From Pelodictyon luteolum DSM 273 (GTDB lineage Bacteria; Bacteroidota; Chlorobiia; Chlorobiales; Chlorobiaceae): a stretch of 64,000 bases of DNA. Of this stretch, positions 43,098 through 51,572 are shown piece after piece; the stretch's first letter is position 1, and the number at the start of each line of letters is the position of its first letter. A program made the translations under genes and the position numbers. The stretch lies in contig NC_007512.1 in the NCBI RefSeq assembly GCF_000012485.1, forward strand, positions 125,001-189,000. Reading direction: 5' to 3'. Under the pieces are notes generated by a model. It was not told the origin of the DNA and did not search any database. It worked only from the letters and a program-made list of their open reading frames with translations.

Positions 43098-44426
43098 ATG
43101 CAGTTTGATCCTAACAGATTCACCATCAAGGCCCAGGAGGCCCTTCAAGCGGCTGCTTCATCGGCATCCAGCCGCCAGCACCAGCAGGTTGAACCGGAGC
43201 ATCTGCTTCTGGCCATGCTTGACGACCGGCAGGGTATTGCCGTCCAGATAGCCCAGAAGCTGGAAGTATCACCTGAAACCCTTGCCGCCGCGCTTGACCG
43301 CGAACTTGAGCGGATGGCGAAAGTCACCGGCGCCTCGGCATCGGGCCAGTACATGTCGCAGAACCTCGGAAAAGTGTTTGACGCCGCCCTGAAAGAGGCC
43401 GAGGGGCTGAAGGACGAGTACATCAGCTCGGAGCACCTTCTCATCGCGATGAGCGAAACCGGAGCGACGGCCTCTCGTCTGCTGACGGATGCCGGCGTCA
43501 CTCGCGATGCCATCCTCAAGGTGCTGGCCTCCATCCGTGGCACCCAGCGGGTTACGAGCCAGAGTGCCGAGGAGACATACAATTCACTGAAGAAGTATTC
43601 ACGGAACCTGAACGACCAGGCCCGGAAAGGCAAGCTCGATCCGGTGATCGGGCGCGATGAGGAGATCCGCAGGGTGCTGCAGATTCTCAGCCGCCGGACG
43701 AAGAACAACCCTGTGCTGATCGGTGAGCCCGGTGTGGGCAAGACGGCCATCGTTGAGGGTATCGCCCAGCGGATCGTGGCTGGCGACGTGCCGGAAAACC
43801 TGAAAAGCAAGCAGATTGCCGCGCTCGACATCGCCCAGCTGGTCGCCGGAGCGAAGTTCCGCGGTGAGTTTGAAGACCGCCTGAAGGCCGTGGTGCGCGA
43901 AGTGCAGGCTGCCGACGGCGAGGTCATCCTCTTCATCGACGAGATACACCTTCTGGTGGGAGCCGGGTCTGCGGAAGGCTCGATGGACGCGGCCAACATC
44001 CTGAAACCCGCCCTCGCCCGCGGAGAACTTCGCTGCATCGGTGCCACGACGCTCGATGAGTACAGGAAGCACATTGAGAAGGATGCTGCCCTCGAACGGC
44101 GGTTCCAGACGGTGGTGGTCGACCAGCCGAGCGTCGAGGATACGGTCTCAATCCTTCGCGGCCTCAAGGAGAAGTACGAAATCCACCACGGGGTGCGCAT
44201 CAAGGATGCAGCAATCGTGGCGGCCGCGGAACTTTCGAACCGCTACATTTCCGACCGGTTCCTGCCGGACAAGGCAATCGATCTCATCGACGAGGCCTCC
44301 TCGCGCCTCCGGCTGGAAATCGACAGCAGCCCGGAAGAGCTCGATCGGCTCAACCGGGAGATCCGCCGCCTGGAAATCGAGCGGGAGGCCCTGAAGCGCG
44401 AACTTGAGGCTGGCAGCGCCCGTTAA
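43098..44426 (+). CDS. ClpB-type chaperone, N-terminal half only (N domain plus first ATPase domain)
   Basis: A 442-residue protein; full ClpB is about 860. The Clp N domain covers about 1-145 and the first AAA+ domain about 160-400, with Walker A Gly-Glu-Pro-Gly-Val-Gly-Lys-Thr, Walker B Ile-Leu-Phe-Ile-Asp-Glu-Ile-His and the arginine-finger region Leu-Glu-Arg-Arg-Phe-Gln. The protein stops early in the coiled-coil middle domain. No second ATPase domain follows in any frame before the next gene. Codon use and motifs are intact, so it does not look like decay. I have an uncertain recollection that green sulfur bacteria encode ClpB as short proteins. A weak promoter (TTGCAG, 19 nt, TACATT at 43048) precedes it. 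Confidence 0.85.
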   Translation: MQFDPNRFTIKAQEALQAAASSASSRQHQQVEPEHLLLAMLDDRQGIAVQIAQKLEVSPETLAAALDRELERMAKVTGASASGQYMSQNLGKVFDAALKEAEGLKDEYISSEHLLIAMSETGATASRLLTDAGVTRDAILKVLASIRGTQRVTSQSAEETYNSLKKYSRNLNDQARKGKLDPVIGRDEEIRRVLQILSRRTKNNPVLIGEPGVGKTAIVEGIAQRIVAGDVPENLKSKQIAALDIAQLVAGAKFRGEFEDRLKAVVREVQAADGEVILFIDEIHLLVGAGSAEGSMDAANILKPALARGELRCIGATTLDEYRKHIEKDAALERRFQTVVVDQPSVEDTVSILRGLKEKYEIHHGVRIKDAAIVAAAELSNRYISDRFLPDKAIDLIDEASSRLRLEIDSSPEELDRLNREIRRLEIEREALKRELEAGSAR

Positions 44427-44519
44427 TTTGTTGCAGGGAAATCGTATATTAGAGGTTGTATCGTTATTGTATGTTTGAGGCCGTTTGGTTTTATTGCAAC
44501 ACAAAAAAAATCAACAGAT

Positions 44520-45224
44520 ATGATGAAAATGATGAAGATGGCCCTTCTTGCCCTGTTCCTGCTCGGAACGGTTGGCGGAGCGGCACATGCGGGTTGGGAC
44601 CCTGATGAGGCAGAGAAGGGGCGGAGCGCTGTCGCCTACCTGAAAAAACATGATCCTTCGCTGGAAAGATTTTTTTCCAAAGCCTATGGCTATGCGGTAT
44701 TCCCTGATGTATACAAGGGCGGCCTGTTCCTGTTCGGCGGCGGCCATGGCCGTGGTTATGTCTATGAGTATGGTCGGCTGGTTGGCCGTTCCACCATCAC
44801 GCAGCTGAATGTGGGTCCGCAGTTCGGCGGGCAGTCCTTCACGGAGGTCATCTTCTTCAAGGACCGGAAAGCCCTCGAGGATTTCAAACAGGGCAATTTC
44901 GAGATCAACGCCCAGATGACGGCCGTGGTTGTGACTTCGGGCATTGCGACGAATGCGGATTACTCGGACGGCGTAGCTCTCTTCGTTCTCCCCAAAGCCG
45001 GCGTCATGGCCGATGCCACCGTAGGCGGGCAGAAATTCTCCTATGACCCCCTGCAGCAGTCCGCTGCCCCTGCAGCAGTCCCTGCTCCCGCCCAGCAGGA
45101 TGTCACTCCGCTCCAGCCTTATCCCGGTGCGGCGTCGTCCTCAGTGGCAAAGCCTTATGAGGAGTCGCGTCCCTATGACGACACGCCGCTTGAGAAGGCA
45201 GATCAGGGCGCATCCCAATATTAA
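44520..45224 (+). CDS. SYLF-domain (Ysc84-type) lipid-binding protein, exported
   Basis: A 234-residue protein. A signal peptide starts Met-Met-Lys-Met-Met-Lys and ends Ala-His-Ala near residue 24. The SYLF domain follows, with [11 protein letters not shown]-x-Gly-x-Gly-x-Val-Tyr and Val-Gly-Pro-Gln-Phe-Gly-Gly-Gln. The C-terminal 60 residues are Pro/Ala/Gln-rich and probably disordered. SYLF proteins bind phosphoinositides in eukaryotes; bacterial members are periplasmic with unknown roles. TATATT at 44445-44450 may be its -10 box. Confidence 0.82.
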   Translation: MMKMMKMALLALFLLGTVGGAAHAGWDPDEAEKGRSAVAYLKKHDPSLERFFSKAYGYAVFPDVYKGGLFLFGGGHGRGYVYEYGRLVGRSTITQLNVGPQFGGQSFTEVIFFKDRKALEDFKQGNFEINAQMTAVVVTSGIATNADYSDGVALFVLPKAGVMADATVGGQKFSYDPLQQSAAPAAVPAPAQQDVTPLQPYPGAASSSVAKPYEESRPYDDTPLEKADQGASQY

Positions 45225-45261
45225 CAACATCGGGCTGAAAAGCCCGAATGTCAAGCGTATC

Positions 45262-46689
45262 ATGAAGTATGAATTAGTCGTGGGCCTGGAGGTTCACTGT
45301 CAGCTCAATACCGCAAGCAAGGCTTTCTGCAGTTGCTCGGCACAGTTCGGCAAGCCGGCCAACAGCAACGTCTGTCCGGTCTGCCTTGCCCTTCCCGGGG
45401 CGCTGCCGGTACTCAACCGCCGTGTGGTGGAGGATGCTGTGAAGCTCGGCCTTGCAACCGGTTGCGCCATCGCCCCCCATTCTGTCCTGGCCCGCAAAAA
45501 CTATTTCTATCCCGATCTCCCGAAGGGATATCAGATCTCCCAGTTCGAGGAGCCCATCTGTATCGAGGGGCACCTGATGGTCGACGCCGGAGAGGGTGAG
45601 AAGCTGATTCGGCTGATAAGGATACACATCGAAGAGGATGCGGGGAAGTCCATCCATGATATCGGCGACGACACCTACATCGACGTCAACCGTTGCGGGG
45701 TGCCCCTGCTGGAGATCGTCAGCTACCCCGATATCCGGACTGCAAAGGAGGCTTCGACCTACCTGCAGAAGCTGCGCCAGATCGTAAAGTACCTCGGCAT
45801 TTCCGACGGCAATATGGAGGAGGGCAGCCTGCGCTGCGATGCCAACGTCTCCCTCCGGCCGGTCGGGGATGAGGAGTACGGTACCCGCACCGAGATCAAG
45901 AACATGAACTCCTTCAAGAACGTCGAGAAGGCCATCGAATTCGAGGCTGAACGCCATCGGGGAATTCTGGAGGAGGGAGGCACCATCGTACAGGAGACCC
46001 GGCTCTGGGATGCCGATAAGGGCGAGACCCGTTCGATGCGCGGCAAGGAGTTTGCACATGACTATCGTTACTTCCCCGATCCGGATCTCGTGCCGGTGCT
46101 GGTGGACGATGAGATGCTCAGGCGTATACGCCTTGAGCTGCCGGAGTTCCCTGAAGCCCGTGCCTCCCGATTCGTGGAGCAGTACGGCATTCCGGTTTAT
46201 GATGCCGCTGTCCTGACTGTCGAGCGAGAGATGGCCGACTATTTTGAGGCGGTCGTCGAGGTTGCCGGGGACGGAAAAGTATCCTCGAACTGGGTCATGG
46301 GAGAAGTGATGCGGACCCTGAAGGAAAAGTATCTCGACATCACCGCTTTCTCTGTTGCGCCCTCCCGGCTCGGCGGGCTCATCAAGCTCATCGGCTCAGG
46401 CGCAATCAGCAATACGATTGCCAAACAGGTATTCGAGCTGATGCAGCAGTCGGAGGCGTCGGCGGAGGAAATTGTTCAGCGTGAAGGACTCGCGCAGGTT
46501 TCGGACACCGGCGAGATCGAACGGGTGGTCGATGAAATCCTTGCGGCAAACCCTGACCAGCTGGCGGGCTACCGCGAGGGCAAAGTGAAGCTGTTCGGCT
46601 TTTTCGTGGGCCAGTGCATGGCGCGTATGAAAGGCAAGGCGAACCCGAAAGTGGTCAATGAGGTCCTGCAACGGAAGCTGGAGGGGTAG
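45262..46689 (+). CDS. gatB: Aspartyl/glutamyl-tRNA amidotransferase subunit B
   Basis: A 475-residue kinase/amidotransferase subunit that converts Glu-tRNA-Gln or Asp-tRNA-Asn to the amide form. It begins [10 protein letters not shown] and contains the zinc-site region Cys-Ser-Cys...Cys-Pro-Val-Cys. Other motifs include [14 protein letters not shown] and Lys-Asn-Met-Asn-Ser-Phe. The YqeY-like tail domain is intact. The frame is open from 45043, inside the SYLF gene; the ATG at 45262 is the family start. gatA and gatC are elsewhere. Confidence 0.95.
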   Translation: MKYELVVGLEVHCQLNTASKAFCSCSAQFGKPANSNVCPVCLALPGALPVLNRRVVEDAVKLGLATGCAIAPHSVLARKNYFYPDLPKGYQISQFEEPICIEGHLMVDAGEGEKLIRLIRIHIEEDAGKSIHDIGDDTYIDVNRCGVPLLEIVSYPDIRTAKEASTYLQKLRQIVKYLGISDGNMEEGSLRCDANVSLRPVGDEEYGTRTEIKNMNSFKNVEKAIEFEAERHRGILEEGGTIVQETRLWDADKGETRSMRGKEFAHDYRYFPDPDLVPVLVDDEMLRRIRLELPEFPEARASRFVEQYGIPVYDAAVLTVEREMADYFEAVVEVAGDGKVSSNWVMGEVMRTLKEKYLDITAFSVAPSRLGGLIKLIGSGAISNTIAKQVFELMQQSEASAEEIVQREGLAQVSDTGEIERVVDEILAANPDQLAGYREGKVKLFGFFVGQCMARMKGKANPKVVNEVLQRKLEG

Positions 46690-46695
46690 ACCGGT

Positions 46696-46953
46696 TCAGG
46701 GTTCCAAGTCGAACAGCCCTTTTGGTTGACCGGCTTCAGGACGGGACGGCGCCGTGTCGGGGTTGATGACTTCGATTTTGGCCCGCGCTTGCTGCAGTCT
46801 CTTTTTGCACTGTTCTGCAATCGCGATTCCCTCTTCATAGAGGGCAATCGAGCGCTCCAGCCCGGTATCGGGGGTTTCCATGGTGCGGGTGATCTCTTCG
46901 AGGCGGCTTATGAGGGACTCGATCGATGTTTTTTTTGCTGAGGTTTCGGCCAT
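46696..46953 (-). CDS. xseB: Exodeoxyribonuclease VII small subunit
   Basis: An 85-residue helical protein with the XseB pattern Ser-Leu-Ile-Ser-Arg-Leu-Glu-Glu-Ile, Leu-Glu-Arg-Ser-Ile-Ala-Leu-Tyr-Glu-Glu-Gly and Cys-Lys-Lys-Arg-Leu-Gln-Gln-Ala. It binds the XseA catalytic subunit, not encoded here. The frame is open to 47247, but the ATG at 46953 gives the normal length. It converges on gatB with a gap of 6 bp. Confidence 0.9.
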   Translation of the reverse strand: MAETSAKKTSIESLISRLEEITRTMETPDTGLERSIALYEEGIAIAEQCKKRLQQARAKIEVINPDTAPSRPEAGQPKGLFDLEP

Positions 46954-47031
46954 ATGGCGGCGGTGTTCTGAATTGAAGTTCCACTCATAATAGGTAAAGA
47001 GCAAGAGTATTTCAAAAAGGTAGGTGTATCG

Positions 47032-48063
47032 TTGAAGTTTGTTGATAGCGCATCCATATTTGTTCAGGCCGGCGAGGGTGGTAGGGGCTGTGTAAGCTTC
47101 CGCCGCGAGAAGTTCGTGCCGAAGGGCGGTCCCGACGGCGGCGACGGCGGAAACGGCGGAAACGTCTGGCTGCGGACGAACAGCCACTTGACGACGCTTC
47201 TGGATTTCAAGTACAGGAAGAAGTATCTCGCCCCCCGCGGATCCCATGGGCAGGGCTCCCGAAAATCAGGCCGGAAAGGGGCCGACATCTACATTGACGT
47301 GCCGTGCGGTACGCTGGTGCGCAACGCCGCAACCCAGGAGTTACTGGCTGACATGACCGGGGATGGAGAAGAGGTGATGATTGCCCGCGGCGGTCACGGA
47401 GGACGGGGGAACCAGCATTTTGCAACATCCACCAATCAGGCTCCCCGACGTTCCGAGCCGGGCTGGAAGGGTGAGGAGCTGCAGCTTGACATGGAGTTGA
47501 AACTGATGGCCGATGTGGGTCTTGTCGGTTTTCCCAATGCAGGCAAGTCCACTCTTATATCGGTGCTCAGCGCCGCCCGTCCGAAGATTGCCGACTACCC
47601 GTTCACGACGCTCGTGCCGAACCTCGGCATCGTCCGCTACGAGGAGTACAAGTCATTTGTGATGGCTGACATTCCCGGCATCATCGAGGGCGCGGCAGAG
47701 GGCAGGGGGCTGGGACTGCAGTTTCTCCGCCATATTGAAAGAACCAAGATTCTTGCCGTTCTGGTATCGGCTGATGCAGAAGATGTTGAGGCCGAGTACC
47801 AGACACTGGTCGGCGAACTGGAGAAGTTCGGTCGCGGCCTTGACGAAAAGCCAAGGATTCTTGTGGTCACAAAGATGGATATCGCACCCGAAGATTTCAC
47901 CCTTCCCGCGCCCGGTGACGAGGTTCATGTTCTTGCGATTTCAAGCGTTGCCGGAATGGGGCTGAAGGAGCTCAAGGACGAACTCTGGCGTGAAGTTTCG
48001 ATGCGTGACCGGCCCGAGGAATCATCGGACCCGGAGGGGGAAGGAGACGGCGGTACGCCATGA
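47032..48063 (+). CDS. obg: GTPase Obg (CgtA)
   Basis: A 343-residue GTPase for late 50S assembly. The Gly-rich Obg fold covers about 1-158 ([13 protein letters not shown]). The G domain has G1 Gly-Phe-Pro-Asn-Ala-Gly-Lys-Ser-Thr, G3 Asp-Ile-Pro-Gly and G4 Thr-Lys-Met-Asp. The tail is short and acidic. Start is a TTG. Its stop overlaps the GNAT gene by 4 bp. Confidence 0.95.
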   Translation: MKFVDSASIFVQAGEGGRGCVSFRREKFVPKGGPDGGDGGNGGNVWLRTNSHLTTLLDFKYRKKYLAPRGSHGQGSRKSGRKGADIYIDVPCGTLVRNAATQELLADMTGDGEEVMIARGGHGGRGNQHFATSTNQAPRRSEPGWKGEELQLDMELKLMADVGLVGFPNAGKSTLISVLSAARPKIADYPFTTLVPNLGIVRYEEYKSFVMADIPGIIEGAAEGRGLGLQFLRHIERTKILAVLVSADAEDVEAEYQTLVGELEKFGRGLDEKPRILVVTKMDIAPEDFTLPAPGDEVHVLAISSVAGMGLKELKDELWREVSMRDRPEESSDPEGEGDGGTP

Positions 48064-48557
48064 CGCAGGCTGAAATCACGGTCCGCAGCGCCACGCTTGA
48101 TGACGCCTCGGCAATTGCCGCGCTGACGAAGGAGTATGCCGGCGAGGGCATTATGCTTGAGCGCCCTCTGGAGAACATCATTGAGAATATCCGCAACTTT
48201 TTTGTTGCCGAGTACGGCGGCGAGGTCATAGGGTGCTGCGCCATTGCCTTCTATACGCCGACGCTGGCCGAGATTCGCTCGCTTGCCGTGCTCAGCCGCT
48301 GGAAGCTGAAGGGAACCGGCCGCCAGCTTGTTGAAAAAGCTGAATCCATTCTTCGGGATGAAGGAGTGCCTGAAGTGTTCGTTCTGACCCTCAGCCGTCA
48401 GTTTTTTCTCCGTCTCGGGTATAGTGAGGTTGAAAAAGAGTATTTTCCGCAGAAGATATGGCGTGACTGCACCCACTGCCCGAAGCTGATGGCGTGCGAC
48501 GAAATCGCCATGATGAAAACACTGGTTCCGTCAACAACAAACAGTAGCCTGCAGTGA
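48060..48557 (+). CDS. GNAT N-acetyltransferase (short ArgA-like)
   Basis: A 165-residue acetyltransferase with the acetyl-CoA loop Leu-Lys-Gly-Thr-Gly-Arg-Gln-Leu-Val. The C-terminal block [17 protein letters not shown] is typical of short N-acetylglutamate-synthase-like proteins of the ArgA group. It may make N-acetylglutamate for arginine synthesis, but the substrate is not certain. It is joined by 4-bp overlaps to obg before and HPr after. Confidence 0.8.
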   Translation: MTQAEITVRSATLDDASAIAALTKEYAGEGIMLERPLENIIENIRNFFVAEYGGEVIGCCAIAFYTPTLAEIRSLAVLSRWKLKGTGRQLVEKAESILRDEGVPEVFVLTLSRQFFLRLGYSEVEKEYFPQKIWRDCTHCPKLMACDEIAMMKTLVPSTTNSSLQ

Positions 48558-48820
48558 TTGTCCATGAAGTCATAGTAAAAAACAGGGCGGGGCTGCATAC
48601 CAGACCTGCTGCCGCGGTCGTCAAGCTTGCATCACGCTTCAAGGCTGATTTTTTCATCGAGATGCAGGGCGTTGAAATCAACGCCAAGTCGATCATCGGC
48701 GTCATGAGCCTGGCCGCTCCGAAGGGGACCAAGCTTACCCTTAAGCTTGCCGGCGAAGATGCCGATGAAGCCGCCCGCCAGCTTGTCGAGTTTTTCGAAC
48801 AGGGGTTTGGGGAACAGTAG
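48554..48820 (+). CDS. HPr-family phosphocarrier protein
   Basis: An 88-residue HPr. The phosphorylation site His15 is in Asn-Arg-Ala-Gly-Leu-His-Thr-Arg-Pro-Ala. The regulatory Ser46 is in Asn-Ala-Lys-Ser-Ile-Ile-Gly-Val-Met-Ser-Leu. Both are intact, so phosphorylation by enzyme I and by an HPr kinase are possible in principle. No enzyme I, sugar permease or HPr kinase is in the window. It starts at GTG overlapping the GNAT stop by 4 bp, so a regulatory rather than sugar-uptake role is suspected. Confidence 0.88.
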   Translation: MIVHEVIVKNRAGLHTRPAAAVVKLASRFKADFFIEMQGVEINAKSIIGVMSLAAPKGTKLTLKLAGEDADEAARQLVEFFEQGFGEQ

Positions 48821-48844
48821 CCAACGTGTCTCCGGGGAGGTTCA

Positions 48845-49969
48845 TTGAAGCAGCTGCAGATCGCCCTCGTCAGCCCCTTTCCTCCGCTGAAGGGGGGCAT
48901 TTCCCGTTTCACCGCTGAACTCTCCCAGGCACTCAGCGCCGCGGGCCACAAGCCGCTCCACATCGGGTTCCGTTCCCTCTATCCACGATTCATTCTCCGC
49001 GGCCGTGCCGCAGCTCCCTCCGCGACCAGCTTCCCGCAGGATGCCCTCCTTGTCCTTTACAATCCGCTTACATGGGTCAGGACTGCCATCATGCTCCGAC
49101 GCCTTCGTCCCGACGTTGTGCTGATTGCCTACTGGGCGGGCTTTCTCGCGCCGCTCTGTTTCGTGCTCCGCCGACTGACAGGTCTCAGGACCGTGCTTCT
49201 CCTCCATAATCTTTCCTCCCACGAATCTTTTTTCTTCGAGCCACTGATGCGGCGCATCCTCAAGCGTTCGGCTGACCGGGTCATTACCCTGTCACCGACC
49301 GTCGACCGGGATGTGGCAGCGTACCTGCCCTCCATGCCTCGCCTGCTGCTTAGCCATCCCGACTACCTTCCGGCAGCAGAACTTCCTCCGCCAGAGGAAG
49401 CGCGCCGGGCTCTGGGGCTCAAGCCGGACGGTCATCTGCTCCTGTTTTTCGGCTACGTCCGCCGTTACAAGGGGCTCGACCTGCTGCTTGAATCGCTCGC
49501 ACTTCTCCATGCATGCACCGACCTCCACCTGGTTGTTGCCGGAGAGTTCTATGAACCGCTGGAGCCATACCGGGCGATGGTTTCGAGACTGGGCATCGAG
49601 GATCGGGTCACACTGCATCCCGGGTACGTCCAGCCGGAGAGGAGCGTGCTGTATTTCGCGGCGGCTGATGCCTTGGTGCTTCCCTACCGGAGTGCAACGC
49701 AGTCGGGCGTTGCGGGGCTTGCCCGCGGATGCGGTCTGCCGCTTATCGTCACTCCTGCAGGATCGCTGCCCGAAGCCGTTCCTCCCGGGTCGGGAGGCGT
49801 CGTTGCCGACGAGTGTTCCGCAGCAGGAATAGCCCGTGCGATCAAAGCGTTTCTTGACGCTCCCGGCGGCGGGCAGCGGATTCTGGCAGGAAGCTGGACC
49901 ATCTCATGGGCGGAGTTCGCCGATGCAGTGGCGGTTTTTCTCAGAGCTGCAGCCGAGGACGGCCGATGA
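48845..49969 (+). CDS. Glycosyltransferase family 4
   Basis: A 374-residue GT-B enzyme. The N-terminal domain starts Ile-Ala-Leu-Val-Ser-Pro-Phe-Pro-Pro-Leu-Lys-Gly-Gly-Ile-Ser. The C-terminal domain has Leu-Leu-Phe-Phe-Gly-Tyr-Val-Arg-Arg-Tyr-Lys-Gly-Leu and the nucleotide-sugar region Leu-Pro-Tyr-Arg-Ser-Ala-Thr-Gln-Ser-Gly. The donor sugar is unknown. Start is a TTG, 24 bp after the HPr gene with GGGGAGG before it. First gene of the surface-glycan cluster. Confidence 0.85.
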   Translation: MKQLQIALVSPFPPLKGGISRFTAELSQALSAAGHKPLHIGFRSLYPRFILRGRAAAPSATSFPQDALLVLYNPLTWVRTAIMLRRLRPDVVLIAYWAGFLAPLCFVLRRLTGLRTVLLLHNLSSHESFFFEPLMRRILKRSADRVITLSPTVDRDVAAYLPSMPRLLLSHPDYLPAAELPPPEEARRALGLKPDGHLLLFFGYVRRYKGLDLLLESLALLHACTDLHLVVAGEFYEPLEPYRAMVSRLGIEDRVTLHPGYVQPERSVLYFAAADALVLPYRSATQSGVAGLARGCGLPLIVTPAGSLPEAVPPGSGGVVADECSAAGIARAIKAFLDAPGGGQRILAGSWTISWAEFADAVAVFLRAAAEDGR

Positions 49970-50841
49970 ACAGTCCTGCCTGCATCGTGGTGGTCAACTG
50001 GAACGGCGCTGACGATACCATCAGATGCCTGCGTTCGCTCGAGCCGGTTCGCTCGTCTGCCTGCATGGTGCTGGTCGTCGACAACGGCTCCGATGACGGA
50101 TCAGCCGCGCGGATCCGCAGTGCCTGCCCGGGGACGGAGGTCCTGGAACTGCCATTGAACATCGGTTACGGTGCCGGGTGCAATGCGGGGTTCCGCCGTG
50201 CGGAGGAGCTTGGTGCCAGGACGATGATCTTTCTGAACAACGACACACTGGTGGACCCGTCGTTTGCAATGGCGCTCCTGCTGGTGCTCTCCGAAGATCC
50301 GACGGCGGGGATGGCGGTTCCGAAGATCCTCTACGCCGACAGGCCGGGCACCATCTGGTATGCCGGCGGCGAGGTCAATCTGGGTTGCGGTCTTGTGCAA
50401 CACACGGGGATCCGGCGGAATGACGGCCCCGGTTACAGCCGGCCCGGCCATACCGGTTATGCAACGGGCTGCTGCTTTGCCATGCGCACACGGGATTTTA
50501 GGGCTGTCGGCGGCTTCGACGAAGGGTTCGGCATGTACGCCGAAGATGTCGATCTCTCACTCCGTGTCCGGCAACTCGGCCTCAGCATCGAGTACGAACC
50601 CTCTTCAGTGGTCCTGCACCGGGTATCGGCCTCCTATAGAGGGCGCCCCCTCAGGAAGCTTTGGCTTCGATCGAAGGGGATCCTGCGCCTGCTCCGGAAG
50701 CATGGTTCGTGGATGGGTATGCTGATGTTCCTGCTTCTGGAACCATTTCGTCTTGTCCGGGGGGCTGCTTCCATGGCAGCGCTCAGCGTGACCGAGGTTC
50801 TTCATTCAACACGATGCAGGGAAGAAGGGGGGGCGGTATGA
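49966..50841 (+). CDS. Glycosyltransferase family 2 (rhamnosyltransferase-like)
   Basis: A 291-residue GT-A enzyme. It starts Val-Val-Val-Asn-Trp-Asn-Gly and carries Val-Val-Asp-Asn-Gly-Ser-Asp-Asp-Gly-Ser. The metal-binding motif is Leu-Asn-Asn-Asp-Thr, and the late Glu-Asp-Val-Asp-Leu-Ser-Leu-Arg motif is also present. A C-terminal amphipathic/hydrophobic segment may touch the membrane. It overlaps the preceding gene by 4 bp (ATGA). Confidence 0.88.
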   Translation: MNSPACIVVVNWNGADDTIRCLRSLEPVRSSACMVLVVDNGSDDGSAARIRSACPGTEVLELPLNIGYGAGCNAGFRRAEELGARTMIFLNNDTLVDPSFAMALLLVLSEDPTAGMAVPKILYADRPGTIWYAGGEVNLGCGLVQHTGIRRNDGPGYSRPGHTGYATGCCFAMRTRDFRAVGGFDEGFGMYAEDVDLSLRVRQLGLSIEYEPSSVVLHRVSASYRGRPLRKLWLRSKGILRLLRKHGSWMGMLMFLLLEPFRLVRGAASMAALSVTEVLHSTRCREEGGAV

Positions 50842-51572
50842 GTGCTGCAAGGATGTTCAGAACCAGTATTGACGGACGATATCTTGCTGAAGAAGCCCAC
50901 CGGGTGCGGTGGGAGAAGAGTGTGCGGTTTCTTGAGAAGTGGCGGGTTCCTGCCGGGCTCCATCCTTCCGGGCTCGATCTGGGTGACCGGACCCCGATGA
51001 CTGAGCTCGCCGAAGCGCTGTTCGGCTTTACATTCGACTCGAGCAGGGTGGACCTTGACGAAGGATCGCTTTCTGGCTGCTACGGGGTGGTGACCGCATT
51101 TGAGGTGCTGGAGCACCTGTTCAACCCTCTGCACGCACTGCTTGAGGTGAAAAAGGTGATGGCGGGTTCCGCGGCGCGCCTGTTCGTTTCCATGCCGCTT
51201 CGTCAGCCGGAGCTGCTAAGGAGTCCCGAGCATTTTCATGAAATGAGCCGCACAGCCGCACTCGCCCTGTTTGGGCGGTCCGGCTTCAGGGTGGAGCGGA
51301 GTGCGGAATTCCGTATCCGCCGCCCGCTCTTCTACCTCAGTGGCTTCAAGCCGCTCCTGCGCTTCTTTTTTGAACGGGTGCAGGTGTATGAATTATCAAC
51401 AGCCGAAGTCCAGAGAGAAACAACAGCCGAAGTCCAGAGAGAAACAACAGCCGAAGTCCAGAGAGAAACAACAGCCGAAGTCCAGAGAGAAACAACAGCC
51501 GAAGTCCAGAGAGAAACAACAGCCGAAGTCCAGTGGGAATCAGCAGCCGCAGTCCGGGGGGGTGGCGTGTGA
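50838..51572 (+). CDS. Methyltransferase-like protein with a tandem-repeat tail
   Basis: A 244-residue protein. The core has the order of a class I SAM methyltransferase: Gly-Leu-Asp-Leu-Gly near residue 46, Val-Thr-Ala-Phe-Glu-Val-Leu-Glu-His-Leu near 85-95 and Leu-Phe-Val-Ser-Met-Pro-Leu after it. But the SAM loop reads Gly-Asp-Arg-Thr-Pro instead of Gly-x-Gly-x-Gly, so activity is uncertain. The last 55 residues are five perfect octapeptides (Thr-Ala-Glu-Val-Gln-Arg-Glu-Thr), one altered copy and an Ala/Gly-rich end. Its start overlaps the GT2 stop by 4 bp and its stop overlaps the next ATG by one base. Confidence 0.75.
   Translation: MSAARMFRTSIDGRYLAEEAHRVRWEKSVRFLEKWRVPAGLHPSGLDLGDRTPMTELAEALFGFTFDSSRVDLDEGSLSGCYGVVTAFEVLEHLFNPLHALLEVKKVMAGSAARLFVSMPLRQPELLRSPEHFHEMSRTAALALFGRSGFRVERSAEFRIRRPLFYLSGFKPLLRFFFERVQVYELSTAEVQRETTAEVQRETTAEVQRETTAEVQRETTAEVQRETTAEVQWESAAAVRGGGV
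51399..51566 (+). repeat. 24-nt coding tandem repeat
   Basis: The unit ACAGCCGAAGTCCAGAGAGA-AACA (24 nt) is present five times without a mismatch from 51399 to 51518. A sixth copy (51519-51542) is altered at its end, and a decayed seventh (51543-51566) follows. A related 16-nt piece, ATCAGCAGCCGCAGTC, occurs at the sixth/seventh junction and again just inside the next gene near 51576. Because 24 is a multiple of 3, slippage would change tail length without a frameshift. Confidence 0.92.

Noticed and set aside
44427..44519. Frameshifted continuation of ClpB
   Set aside because: The 93 bp to the next gene do not encode middle-domain or second-ATPase motifs in any frame, so this is not a simple frameshift.
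51399..51566. CRISPR-like array
   Set aside because: The 24-nt units are directly adjacent with no spacers, and they are in frame inside a coding sequence.
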